Source of the DNA: Oscillospiraceae bacterium
Lineage (GTDB): Bacteria > Bacillota > Clostridia > Oscillospirales > Oscillospiraceae
DNA: 51,635 nt
Assembly (NCBI GenBank): GCA_015067785.1
Contig: SVLR01000014.1
Span: forward strand, 1 to 51,635
Direction of reading: 5' to 3'
Below, in pieces: positions 17,122-24,600 of this stretch. The notes beneath the pieces are model-generated. The model worked only from the letters and a program-made list of their open reading frames with translations. It made no database searches and was not told the origin of the DNA. The position numbers and the translations under genes are program-made. Every line of letters begins with the position of its first letter. Within the stretch, counting starts at the first letter, position 1.

Positions 17122-19395
17122 TTACAGCTTATTTCGCATAATTTTTCCGCTGATGGTTTTGGGCAACTCGGCGCGGAACTCCACGATCCGGGGATATTTA
17201 TAGGGTGCGGTATGGGTCTTGACATAGCTCTGGATCTCTTTTTTCAGCTCTTCCGTCGGCTCCGTGCCCTTTGTCAGCACGATGCAGGCCTTGACCACCT
17301 GACCCCGCACCTCGTCGGGAGCTGCGCAGACACCGCACTCCAGAACATAGGGCAGCTCCATAATGGTAGACTCGATCTCGAACGGTCCGATCCGGTAGCC
17401 GGAGGACTTAATGACATCGTCCGCGCGGCCCACATACCAGTAGTAGCCATCCTCATCCCGCCAAGCCACATCACCGGTATGATACATACCGTCGTGCCAC
17501 ACGCTGTCGGTAGCTTCCTGATTTAAGTAATAACCCAAGTATACACCGCAGGTCGGTGTCGGGTCGGTATGAATCACGATCTCGCCGGAAACACCGTCCG
17601 GCACGCTCTTTCCGTCTGCATCCACAATGTCGATGCCGTAGCCGGGGATAGGCTTGCCCATGGCACCGGGTTTGATCTGCGTGCCGTAAAGGTTTGCGAT
17701 GCCCAAGGTCATCTCCGTCTGGCCGAAGCCCTCATGAATGCGAAGACCTGTCGCCTTTTCGAACTGATAGAACACCTCCGGATTCAGCGCCTCGCCGGCG
17801 GTGGTGGCGTGATGGATGGAGGAAAGGTCGTATTTACTTAAATCCTGCTTAATGAGCATCCGGTACATAGTTGGCGGTGCACAGAAGGTGGTGATGTTGT
17901 ACTTCTTAAACATCGGCAGGATCTTCTCTGCGTCAAAGCGGTCGAAATCGTAGGTAAACACCGCGCCCTCACAAAGCCACTGACCGTAGAGCTTGCCCCA
18001 TAGGGCCTTGCCCCAGCCGGTCTCGGAAATGGTAAAGTGCAGACCGTCACGTTCACACAGATGCCAGTACCGCGCCGTTACATAGTGGCCCAGGGCATAC
18101 TTATAGGAATGCATAGCCATCTTGGGATAGCCGGTAGTACCGGAGGTAAAGAGCATCAGCATCGGATCGTCGCCGCAGGGCGCATCCTCGGTGCGGACAT
18201 ACCGGCGGCTAAATAAGCCGTACTCCTCATTAAAGTCGTGCCAGCCCTCTCTCTTGCCGCCGACCAGCACCTTGGTAAGCTGCATTCCGCAGCTCTTTTC
18301 CGCCAGCTCCACCTGATGGGCAGTATCGCCGTCTGCGGTACAAAGGATAGCGGAAACACCGCCAGCCTGAAAGCGGTATGTAAAATCGTGCTCCAGCAGC
18401 TGATTGGTCGCGGGGATAGCGATGGCGCCCAGCTTATGCAGTCCCAAAATAGCAAACCAGAACTGGTAGTGGCGCTTTAATACCAGCATCACCCGGTCGC
18501 CTCTCTGAATGCCCAAGGACTTAAAGTAATTGGCGCATTGAGACGATGCGTCCTTCATATCCTTAAAGGTAAAGCGGCGCTCTGTCATATCGCCGGCGAT
18601 ATGCACCATCGCCAGCTTTTCCGGATCACGCCTTGCAATGGCGTCCACCGTATCAAAGGCGAAATTATACTGATCCGTATCTCTATAGCGGATGCCGGTC
18701 ATAACGCCGTTTTCATTCTCCAGACCCTCTACAAAACGGTTGCACAGCAGAGAATCGGTCTGCACCTTTCTCTCCGTCCGGGGAGACAGGGTCAGGGCAG
18801 TGTCCCGCTTGTCGCCTGCCATGATCATAGAGAGGAAAACGCAGTCGCTTCCGTCAATGGCGATCATGCCGTGGGGTACAGAAGACTGATAGAAAACAGA
18901 GTCTCCCTCCCGGAGCACCTCCTCGTGGTCGCCGATACGGATACGCATTGCGCCGCGAATGACCAAGTCAAATTCCTGACCGTCGTGAGTGGAGGTGTGG
19001 ATGGGCTTATCCTGCAGCTCCTCGGAATATGTATAGGTGACCCAGTAGGGCGTTGCGATCTTCTGCCGGAACATGGAGGCCATATCCTGAATGGTGATGC
19101 CATCCTCGCTGGCAGTAACCATACCCTCGCCCTTACGGGTAACCGTATAGCCGGAGAGCTTTGCGGTGCTGCCCTCCAAAAGCTCCGTCAGCTCCAGCCC
19201 AAAGACCTTGGCGCACTTGTGCATAAAGGAAAACGGAAGGTCTATGGAACCGGACTCATACTGGGTATATAGCTCCGGAGAAATTTCTGTCTTCTCGGCC
19301 ATATCATAAATGCTGTAGCCCACGATCTGCCGCATCTCACGAATACGCGCAGCTACATCCATCAAGGGATTCGCCATATTTTTCATCTCGCTCAT
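17122..19395 (-). CDS. XRE-cupin-acyl-CoA synthetase fusion, promoter-proximal paralogue
   Basis: A 757-residue paralogue of the gene at 14673 with the same order: XRE helix-turn-helix (about 10-70), cupin (about 105-190, with THDGQEFDLVIRG and SSVPHGM) and MACS-type AMP-forming synthetase (about 240-757). Catalytic motifs are present: FTSGTTGYPK, SETGWGKALWGKLYGQW, GFGQTEM, YHTGD and the terminal KTISGKIMRNKL with the adenylation Lys. The frame reaches 19416, but I start at 19395 (MSEMKN) after GGAAGG. It is the first gene behind the minus-strand T-box, with a family A repeat between leader and start. Likely substrate: a branched short-chain acid, by context only. Confidence 0.88.
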   Translation of the reverse strand: MSEMKNMANPLMDVAARIREMRQIVGYSIYDMAEKTEISPELYTQYESGSIDLPFSFMHKCAKVFGLELTELLEGSTAKLSGYTVTRKGEGMVTASEDGITIQDMASMFRQKIATPYWVTYTYSEELQDKPIHTSTHDGQEFDLVIRGAMRIRIGDHEEVLREGDSVFYQSSVPHGMIAIDGSDCVFLSMIMAGDKRDTALTLSPRTERKVQTDSLLCNRFVEGLENENGVMTGIRYRDTDQYNFAFDTVDAIARRDPEKLAMVHIAGDMTERRFTFKDMKDASSQCANYFKSLGIQRGDRVMLVLKRHYQFWFAILGLHKLGAIAIPATNQLLEHDFTYRFQAGGVSAILCTADGDTAHQVELAEKSCGMQLTKVLVGGKREGWHDFNEEYGLFSRRYVRTEDAPCGDDPMLMLFTSGTTGYPKMAMHSYKYALGHYVTARYWHLCERDGLHFTISETGWGKALWGKLYGQWLCEGAVFTYDFDRFDAEKILPMFKKYNITTFCAPPTMYRMLIKQDLSKYDLSSIHHATTAGEALNPEVFYQFEKATGLRIHEGFGQTEMTLGIANLYGTQIKPGAMGKPIPGYGIDIVDADGKSVPDGVSGEIVIHTDPTPTCGVYLGYYLNQEATDSVWHDGMYHTGDVAWRDEDGYYWYVGRADDVIKSSGYRIGPFEIESTIMELPYVLECGVCAAPDEVRGQVVKACIVLTKGTEPTEELKKEIQSYVKTHTAPYKYPRIVEFRAELPKTISGKIMRNKL

Positions 19396-19427
19396 AGTTC
19401 TTTCCTTCCTTTCCAAACTGTAGGGGT

Positions 19428-19558
19428 AAGGCTCCCTTGTGTAAAGGGAGCTGGCAAAAAACTTTGTTTTTTGACTGAGGGATTGTGACTTGTCGATACA
19501 CTACAACCCCTCCGGGTCGCTGATTGCGACCCACCTCCCCTTACACAGGGGAGGCCTT
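19428..19558 (+). repeat. Family A five-hairpin repeat, copy 2
   Basis: Outer hairpins GCTCCCTTGTGTAAAGGGAGC and CCTCCCCTTACACAGGGGAGG; internal hairpins CAAAAAAC/GTTTTTTG (written as CAAAAAACTTTGTTTTTTG) and GGGTCGC/GCGACCC. It sits between the minus T-box terminator and the first gene, so it is part of the read-through leader. Confidence 0.88.
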
Positions 19559-19577
19559 GGTGCGGCGAAAATCAATT

Positions 19578-19838
19578 AAAAATCGCCTCAAGAAAGCCTT
19601 GAGACGAATAAAAATATCCGCGGTACCACTCAAATTGCGACCCTGCGGCCGCCACTTCCGGCTCCAACAAGCCATACCCCTTAACGCGGAGAAACGGGAG
19701 CGCCTACTGATTGTGATTTTTCAGGCTCCGGCTCAGAAGGGATGGGCGCTTGGAATAAAAACCTACCGACTCTCACCTACCGTCGGCTCTCTGAAAAATC
19801 TCGATTCCCGCCGTCTTCATCAATGCCTTTTTGAATAT
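19578..19838 (-). promoter_or_regulatory. T-box leader, probable Ile specifier
   Basis: A tRNA-sensing leader in front of the acyl-CoA synthetase/oxidoreductase/ilvE operon. Seen on the minus strand: the stem I AGAGAG bulge, a distal loop with GGTGAGAGTC, then AGTGGTACCGCGG (19630-19618), the T-box sequence that pairs with the tRNA 3' end, and a terminator CGTCTCAAG/CTTGAGGCG (19606-19584) followed by T5. Counting back from the conserved GAG after stem I with the spacing of the B. subtilis glyQS leader puts the specifier at 19743-19741, reading AUC (Ile). The base after it is C rather than the usual A, so the assignment is moderate. The UGGU bulge fits a tRNA with discriminator A. Confidence 0.85.
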
Positions 19839-19844
19839 GCATAG

Positions 19845-19873
19845 AGAATACCACGACCGCCTGTAAAAGTCAA
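19845..19873 (-). promoter_or_regulatory. Promoter of the minus-strand T-box operon
   Basis: TTGACT (19873-19868), exactly 17 bp, TATTCT (19850-19845); transcription would start near 19838, just before stem I of the leader. Confidence 0.75.
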
Positions 19874-19923
19874 ATGTTTTTCTCATAAAAACAGACTTTT
19901 TTTACAAAATCTCCATTTTGCCG

Positions 19924-19952
19924 TTGACAACGACCCGTCTTTGTGGTTAAAT
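19924..19952 (+). promoter_or_regulatory. Promoter of the plus-strand T-box operon
   Basis: TTGACA (19924-19929), 17-bp spacer, TTAAAT (19947-19952). It lies about 50 bp from the divergent minus-strand promoter. Confidence 0.6.
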
Positions 19953-19958
19953 ATGCCC

Positions 19959-20220
19959 TATATAGGAAAGACTTTGACGGAAATAATGCCCTTTTTGGAT
20001 GCTGCAGAGAGTCGGCGGACGGTGCAAGCCGATGCAGAAAATCAGGGTGGACTGATTCCTGAGTCGGCTTTGTGAACCTGAAAGGAAGTAATGAAGCACG
20101 GTCGCCCCGTTATCGGCTGTGGATTTATTAGAATCCGAGAGTGGCTTTGCTATGCAAAGCAAGCAGGGTGGTACCGCGATTTTTTCGTCCCTGAAGCCGT
20201 AAGGCTTCGGGGACTTTATA
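19959..20220 (+). promoter_or_regulatory. T-box leader, Leu (CUG) specifier
   Basis: A tRNA-sensing leader in front of the IPMS-like gene. Stem I pairs CTGC...GCAG around AGAGAGTCGGC (from 20005) and a GGTGCAAGCC distal loop. The specifier loop lies between helices CCCT/AGGG and GGAA/TTCC; the triplet CTG (20052-20054) is followed by A, five bases and GAG, the same spacing as GGC in the glyQS leader. That makes it leucine. The T-box AGGGTGGTACCGCG is at 20165-20178. The terminator GTCCC-T-GAAGCC/GGCTTC-G-GGGAC is at 20187-20214. Uncharged tRNA-Leu should allow read-through. Confidence 0.9.
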
Positions 20221-20231
20221 TTTACCCTCCC

Positions 20232-20340
20232 AAGGCTTCCTTGTGTAAAGGGAGCTGTCACGCAATCAGCGTGATTGAGGGATTGATAACCCCTCCGTCG
20301 ACCTATTCGGCCGACACCTCCCCTTACACAGGGGAGGCTT
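20232..20340 (+). repeat. Family A five-hairpin repeat, copy 3
   Basis: Begins 12 bp after the plus T-box and ends 36 bp before the IPMS-like start. Outer hairpins CTTCCTTGTGTAAAGGGAG and CCTCCCCTTACACAGGGGAGG; internal TCACGC/GCGTGA and GTCG/CGAC arms. Confidence 0.86.
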
Positions 20341-20376
20341 TCCCAAATCCGTAATTCTCACAAGGAGTGTTTTTTT

Positions 20377-21768
20377 ATGAACTGCATCCGCATTACCGAC
20401 ATTACTATGAAGCAGGAGGGGCTTTCTCTCTCCTTTAAGGAAAAATTGGAGCTAAGCAAGCTGCTGGATAAGCTGGGCGTCGATCTGATTGAACTGCCCC
20501 CGGTGCAAAATGCCAAGACCGACAGCCTGCTCATTAAATCCATTGCCGCATCGGTTTCCTGCGGGCTTTCCGTGCCTGTTTCTCTGGACGGCAGTGATTT
20601 GGACACCGTATGGCAGGCGCTGAAGACCGCAAAAAGCCCCCGGCTTCAGGTCTGCGTGCCGGTAAGCACCGTGCAGATGGAGTACCTCTATCATAAGAAG
20701 CCGGAGAAGATGCTTACCGCCATCGAAAATGCCGTAAAAGGCTGTAAGGAAAAATGCGATCAGGTAGAGTTTATTGCCGACGATGCAAGTCGCAGTGACG
20801 AAGGCTTTTTGATCTCCGCCTTGGAGACCGCGATCGCCGCCGGCGCTGCCACAGTCACCCTGCGGGACGCCGCCGGTGATCTGCTGCCGGAGGAGTTTGC
20901 CGCCTTTATTCGAAATATCCGGGAAAAGCTCCCCAATGTTAATTTGGCTGTTTCCTGCTGTGATGCCCTCTCCCTTGCCGATGCCTGTGCCATCAGCGCA
21001 ATGCAATCAGGCGCCACAGAGCTGAAGGCCGCCGCCTATCCCCTTTCTGCGCCTTCGGTTTCCCACATTGCAAAGATCCTCTCCGTAAAGAGTGACCGCC
21101 TTGCACTTTCCTGCCCGGTAGGCACCACGGAGCTTTCCCGGCTTTGCGATCAGATCGCCCGGCTCTGCCGGACGGAAAAGACAAAATCCGTCGCTCTTCC
21201 GCCCCTGCCCCCCCACGCAGAGGAAATGATCCTCACCGCCCGGGACGATATGGCAGCTGTGAAGCAGGCAACGGAAAAATTAGGCTATGATCTCAGCGTC
21301 GAGGATGCCGCCAGCGTATTTGCCGCCTTCCGGGACATTGCCGCAAAAAAAGCAGAGGTCAGTGCGAAAGAACTGGATGCCATCGTGGCAGCTGCCGCAA
21401 TGCAGGTGCCCGCTACTTATGCCCTCGATAACTATGTCATCACCGCCGCCAGCGCCACCTCCGCCACCGCCCATATGAAGCTTTCCCGGGGGGGTAAAAC
21501 CTTGGAGGGCGTCAGTTTAGGCGACGGTGCCATTGATGCCGCCTTCCACGCGCTGGAGCAAATCACCGGCTGTCATTTTGAGTTGGATGATTTCCGCATC
21601 GAAGCGGTCACCGAAGGTCGGGAGGCTATGGGCCAGACTATCGTCAAGCTTCGCGCCGGTGGCAAGATCTACTCCGGCCGAGGCATCTCCACCGACATCA
21701 TCGGTGCGTCAATCCACGCTTACTTAAATGCACTTAATAAGATCGTCTATGAGGAGGAAACCGTATGA
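20377..21768 (+). CDS. Catalytically degenerate isopropylmalate synthase homologue with leucine-regulatory domain
   Basis: A 463-residue LeuA-family protein whose active site is gone. The family DTTLRDGEQ reads DITMKQEG (residues 8-15), losing the catalytic Arg and metal Asp. The metal-binding HCH of HCHxDLGLA reads SCCDALSLA (193-201). The NGIGERAGN and HESGIHQDG segments are not recognisable. By contrast the accessory subdomain (KLGYDLSVEDAASVFAAFRD, 301-320) and the C-terminal LeuA dimer/leucine-binding domain (about 345-458, with GDGAIDAAF and STDIIGASIHAYLNALN) are well kept. It probably binds leucine or dimerises rather than condensing acetyl-CoA. It sits behind a Leu T-box and overlaps the next gene by ATGA. 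Confidence 0.88.
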   Translation: MNCIRITDITMKQEGLSLSFKEKLELSKLLDKLGVDLIELPPVQNAKTDSLLIKSIAASVSCGLSVPVSLDGSDLDTVWQALKTAKSPRLQVCVPVSTVQMEYLYHKKPEKMLTAIENAVKGCKEKCDQVEFIADDASRSDEGFLISALETAIAAGAATVTLRDAAGDLLPEEFAAFIRNIREKLPNVNLAVSCCDALSLADACAISAMQSGATELKAAAYPLSAPSVSHIAKILSVKSDRLALSCPVGTTELSRLCDQIARLCRTEKTKSVALPPLPPHAEEMILTARDDMAAVKQATEKLGYDLSVEDAASVFAAFRDIAAKKAEVSAKELDAIVAAAAMQVPATYALDNYVITAASATSATAHMKLSRGGKTLEGVSLGDGAIDAAFHALEQITGCHFELDDFRIEAVTEGREAMGQTIVKLRAGGKIYSGRGISTDIIGASIHAYLNALNKIVYEEETV

Positions 21769-24239
21769 AGCTCTCCTTTTCCACTCGTGGCTGGGGAGAC
21801 CTTTCTTGGGAGCAATGGCTAAGCACCGCCCTTTCTATGGACTTTTCCGGCATTGAGATCTATAATCTCCACAAACTTCCCCACCTGCAGGAGAAAAACG
21901 CCCCGCTGCACCCTCACAGCGCTGCAGCCACCGTGCGTCAGCTTCGGGATAAGCGGCTGCGTATTCCCTGCTTAGACACTTCCCTTGACTTATCCGACGG
22001 CATCACCGCCATCGAACCGCTGCTGCAGCTTTTTGACACTGCTAAGGACTTGCGGATCCCCTATGTCTGCGCCTGTGCCCTCCGGGAGGACGAGGACTTA
22101 GTCAGAAAAAATATCAGCACGCTGCTGCAAATGGCAGAGCATCGGCAGGTGACCTTACTTCTCAAAACCAGCGGCATTTTTGCCGACACCACCCGCCTGC
22201 GCAGACTTTTGGACGACTTTGCCTCCGACCATTTGGCTGCCCTTTGGGATGTGCACCATCCCTACCGGGATATGAGCGAGAGCTCGGATACCACCATCAA
22301 GAATTTGGGCGCTTATGTCCGCCATGTCCACCTGCGGGACTCCGACGAAGATGGCTATAATCTCATCGGTGAGGGTACGCTCCCGGTTTCCGATATGATG
22401 CGGGCGCTGTCCTCTATCAATTACGACGGCTTTATTTCTCTGGAATGGAAGCCGGAGTGGATGCCGGAGCTGACAGACCGGGAGGTCATCTTCCCCCATT
22501 TTGTAAGCTTTATGTCCCGTTTCCAAAATCCCCGGTCCAACAAAAAGGCGCTGTACGATAACCACGACCACACCGGCAAGTACATATGGAAGAAGGACAC
22601 CCTCATCGATTTGACCTTCCCGCAGGTATTAGACCGGGTGGTGGAGGAATTCCCCGACCAGTACGCCTTTAAGTACACCACCTTAGACTATACCCGCACC
22701 TACCGCCAGTTCCGGGACGATGTGGATACCTTTGCCCGGGCGCTGGTAGCAATGGGTGTAAGACCGGGCAGCAAGGTGGCGGTGTGGGCAACCAATGTGC
22801 CCGCCTGGTACATCACCTTCTGGGCAACTACGAAAATCGGCGCGGTGCTGGTCACCGTAAACACTGCCTACAAAATTCACGAGGTAGAGTACCTGCTGCG
22901 CCAGTCCGACACCCACACCCTCGTGACCATCGATTCCTGTCTGGACTCTAATTACAAAGAGATCATTGCCCAGCTCTGTCCTGAGCTGGAAACCACCCGT
23001 CCCGGCGACCCCCTTCACGCAAAGCGGCTGCCGTTTTTGCGCAATGTCATTACCGTGGGCTACCGGCAAAAGGGCTGTCTTACCTTCGAGGAAGCAATGG
23101 CAAGAGCCCACGAGACCCCCATTGAGGAGGTCTACCGCCTTGCCGCCGCAGTACGGCCTGACGATGTGTGCAATATGCAGTACACCTCCGGCACCACCGG
23201 CTTTCCCAAGGGCGTTATGCTGACTCACTACAATGTGGTCAACAACGGCAAGTGCATCGGTGACCGGATGGGACTTTCCACCGCTGACCGGATGATGATT
23301 CAGGTGCCTATGTTCCATTGCTTCGGTATGACGCTGTCGATGACCTCGTCCATGACCCACGGCGCCACCATGTGTCCTATGCCCTATTTCTCCGCAAAAT
23401 CGTCGCTGGCCTGCATCCACCAGGAGAAGATTACCTGCTTTAACGGCGTGCCCACCATGTTTATCGCCATGTTTAACCACCCGGACTACCGGAAGACCGA
23501 CTTTTCCCATATGCGCACCGGCATTATGGCAGGCGCCGGCTGTCCTCCGGAGCTGATGCGCCGCGCCGCCCAACCGGACGAAATGAATATGTATGGCATT
23601 GTCTCCGTCTACGGACAGACCGAATGCGCCCCCGGCAACACCATGTCTGCTTGGACAGATTCCTTGGATGTGCGGACAAATACGGTAGGCTATGCCTTCC
23701 CCTATGTGGAATGTAAGGTTATTGATCCGGAAACCGGTAAGGAAGTAGGCATCGGAGAAAACGGTGAATTCTGCGCCCGTGGCTACAACACGATGAAGGG
23801 CTACTACAAAATGCCCGATGCCACCCGGGACACTATCGACGCCGACGGCTGGCTTCACTCCGGCGATCTCGCCTGTAAGGACGAAAACGGCTGCTACCGC
23901 ATTACCGGCCGGCTAAAGGATATGATCATCCGGGGCGGCGAGAACATCTACCCCAAGGAGATCGAGGAATTTATCTACACCCATCCTGCCGTGCGGGATG
24001 TGCAGGTCATCGGTGTGCCGGATAAAAAGTACGGTGAGGAAGTGATGGCGTGTATCATCCTCAAGGAAAAAGGCAGCCTGACAGAAAAGGAAATGACCGA
24101 CTACATTATGGCAAGTATGGCGCGGCACAAGGTCCCCCGCTATATCCGCTTTGTAGATTCCTTCCCGATGAACGCCGCCGGCAAGATCTTAAAGTATAAG
24201 ATGCGGGAAGAAGCCGCCGAGTATATCAAAACACTCTGA
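21765..24239 (+). CDS. Fusion of xylose-isomerase-like TIM barrel and AMP-forming acyl-CoA synthetase
   Basis: An 824-residue two-domain protein. Residues 1-255 form an AP-endonuclease-2/sugar-isomerase-like barrel with metal-site motifs WDVHHP (161-166), HVHLRD (187-192) and SLEW (225-228); the usual first metal Glu appears replaced in LLLKTSG (131-137). Residues about 285-824 are a FadD-like acyl-CoA synthetase with YTSGTTGFPKG (473-483), YGQTECAP, HSGD, a GRLKDMIIRGGENIYPKE hinge and catalytic Lys807 (AAGK). I do not know another characterised protein with this order. The ATG overlaps the IPMS-like stop, so the two are co-translated under Leu T-box control. The acid activated is unknown; isovalerate would fit the context. 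Confidence 0.88.
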   Translation: MKLSFSTRGWGDLSWEQWLSTALSMDFSGIEIYNLHKLPHLQEKNAPLHPHSAAATVRQLRDKRLRIPCLDTSLDLSDGITAIEPLLQLFDTAKDLRIPYVCACALREDEDLVRKNISTLLQMAEHRQVTLLLKTSGIFADTTRLRRLLDDFASDHLAALWDVHHPYRDMSESSDTTIKNLGAYVRHVHLRDSDEDGYNLIGEGTLPVSDMMRALSSINYDGFISLEWKPEWMPELTDREVIFPHFVSFMSRFQNPRSNKKALYDNHDHTGKYIWKKDTLIDLTFPQVLDRVVEEFPDQYAFKYTTLDYTRTYRQFRDDVDTFARALVAMGVRPGSKVAVWATNVPAWYITFWATTKIGAVLVTVNTAYKIHEVEYLLRQSDTHTLVTIDSCLDSNYKEIIAQLCPELETTRPGDPLHAKRLPFLRNVITVGYRQKGCLTFEEAMARAHETPIEEVYRLAAAVRPDDVCNMQYTSGTTGFPKGVMLTHYNVVNNGKCIGDRMGLSTADRMMIQVPMFHCFGMTLSMTSSMTHGATMCPMPYFSAKSSLACIHQEKITCFNGVPTMFIAMFNHPDYRKTDFSHMRTGIMAGAGCPPELMRRAAQPDEMNMYGIVSVYGQTECAPGNTMSAWTDSLDVRTNTVGYAFPYVECKVIDPETGKEVGIGENGEFCARGYNTMKGYYKMPDATRDTIDADGWLHSGDLACKDENGCYRITGRLKDMIIRGGENIYPKEIEEFIYTHPAVRDVQVIGVPDKKYGEEVMACIILKEKGSLTEKEMTDYIMASMARHKVPRYIRFVDSFPMNAAGKILKYKMREEAAEYIKTL

Positions 24240-24243
24240 AAAA

Positions 24244-24264
24244 GCCGCCTCCGGGCGGCTTTTT
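24244..24264 (+). terminator. Terminator of the plus T-box operon
   Basis: Stem GCCGCC (24244-24249) / GGCGGC (24254-24259) with T5, starting 5 bp after the stop codon. Confidence 0.88.
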
Positions 24265-24265
24265 A

Positions 24266-24330
24266 TAATGCAAAATGCGGAATGCATAATTATGGTGTCT
24301 GCTTTGCAGACGATTTATTATCTGTAATTT
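24266..24330 (+). repeat. AT-rich repeat with GTGTCTGC motif, copy 2
   Basis: ATGCAAAATGCGGAATGC, then GGTGTCTGCTTTGCAGACG, a small perfect hairpin (GTCTGC/GCAGAC). Related to 4289-4404 (reverse) and 32641-32679. Confidence 0.6.
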
Positions 24331-24402
24331 GTAATTCCCCCCGTTGTCATTACAGGGCGCTTGCAACCTGGCAATCTCCTCCACCGCACCCCGTATCCCG
24401 CC

Positions 24403-24488
24403 GTAGGGGCGACCATCGGTCGTCCGTGCCGCAAAAACAACATTGCACAAATCTGCTATCTTTGCTGACGGGCAATGCCCGCCCCTAC
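24403..24488. repeat. Palindromic unit bounded by GTAGGGGC/GCCCCTAC
   Basis: An 86-bp element with 8-bp terminal inverted repeats GTAGGGGC and GCCCCTAC, and inner hairpins CGACCATCGGTCG and GGGCAATGCCC. It looks like a small non-coding repeat or MITE; only one full copy is in the window. Confidence 0.55.
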
Positions 24489-24567
24489 GATCTCCTTCGA
24501 TGGCGCAATTTGTAATTTGTTACTTGTAATTCGTAATTACGATAATTGTCACTTATCAATTATCAAT

Positions 24568-24600
24568 TGAAAAAGCACCCTCACTCGAGGGTGCTTTTTT
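24568..24600. terminator. Bidirectional terminator overlapping the phosphatase stop
   Basis: Stem GCACCCTC (24575-24582) / GAGGGTGC (24587-24594) flanked by A5 and T6. The stem encodes the last codons and stop of the minus-strand phosphatase gene. Confidence 0.85.

Larger units (their letters stand above)
24265..24574. other. Non-coding gap made of small repeats
   Basis: About 310 bp between two terminators. It contains the GGTGTCTGC repeat (24266-24330), a GTAGGGGC-bounded palindromic unit (24403-24488) and AT-rich AATTTGTAATT-type words. No credible gene is seen on either strand. Confidence 0.6.

Noticed and set aside
10193..19395. Reading the operon as branched-chain amino acid catabolism
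   Set aside because: The oxidoreductase could run that way, but a T-box induces under starvation for the amino acid, and AMP-forming synthetases consume rather than conserve energy. Kept only as the alternative.
19524..19844. A 106-codon plus-strand frame through the minus T-box
   Set aside because: It covers a structured regulatory RNA read from the opposite strand and a repeat; no ribosome site or homology.
20377..21768. Annotation as a true leuA (2-isopropylmalate synthase)
   Set aside because: Catalytic Arg, metal Asp and both metal His residues are replaced, so normal activity is not supported despite the family resemblance.
24226..24450. A 74-codon minus-strand frame between terminators
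   Set aside because: It runs through small repeats and a terminator hairpin.
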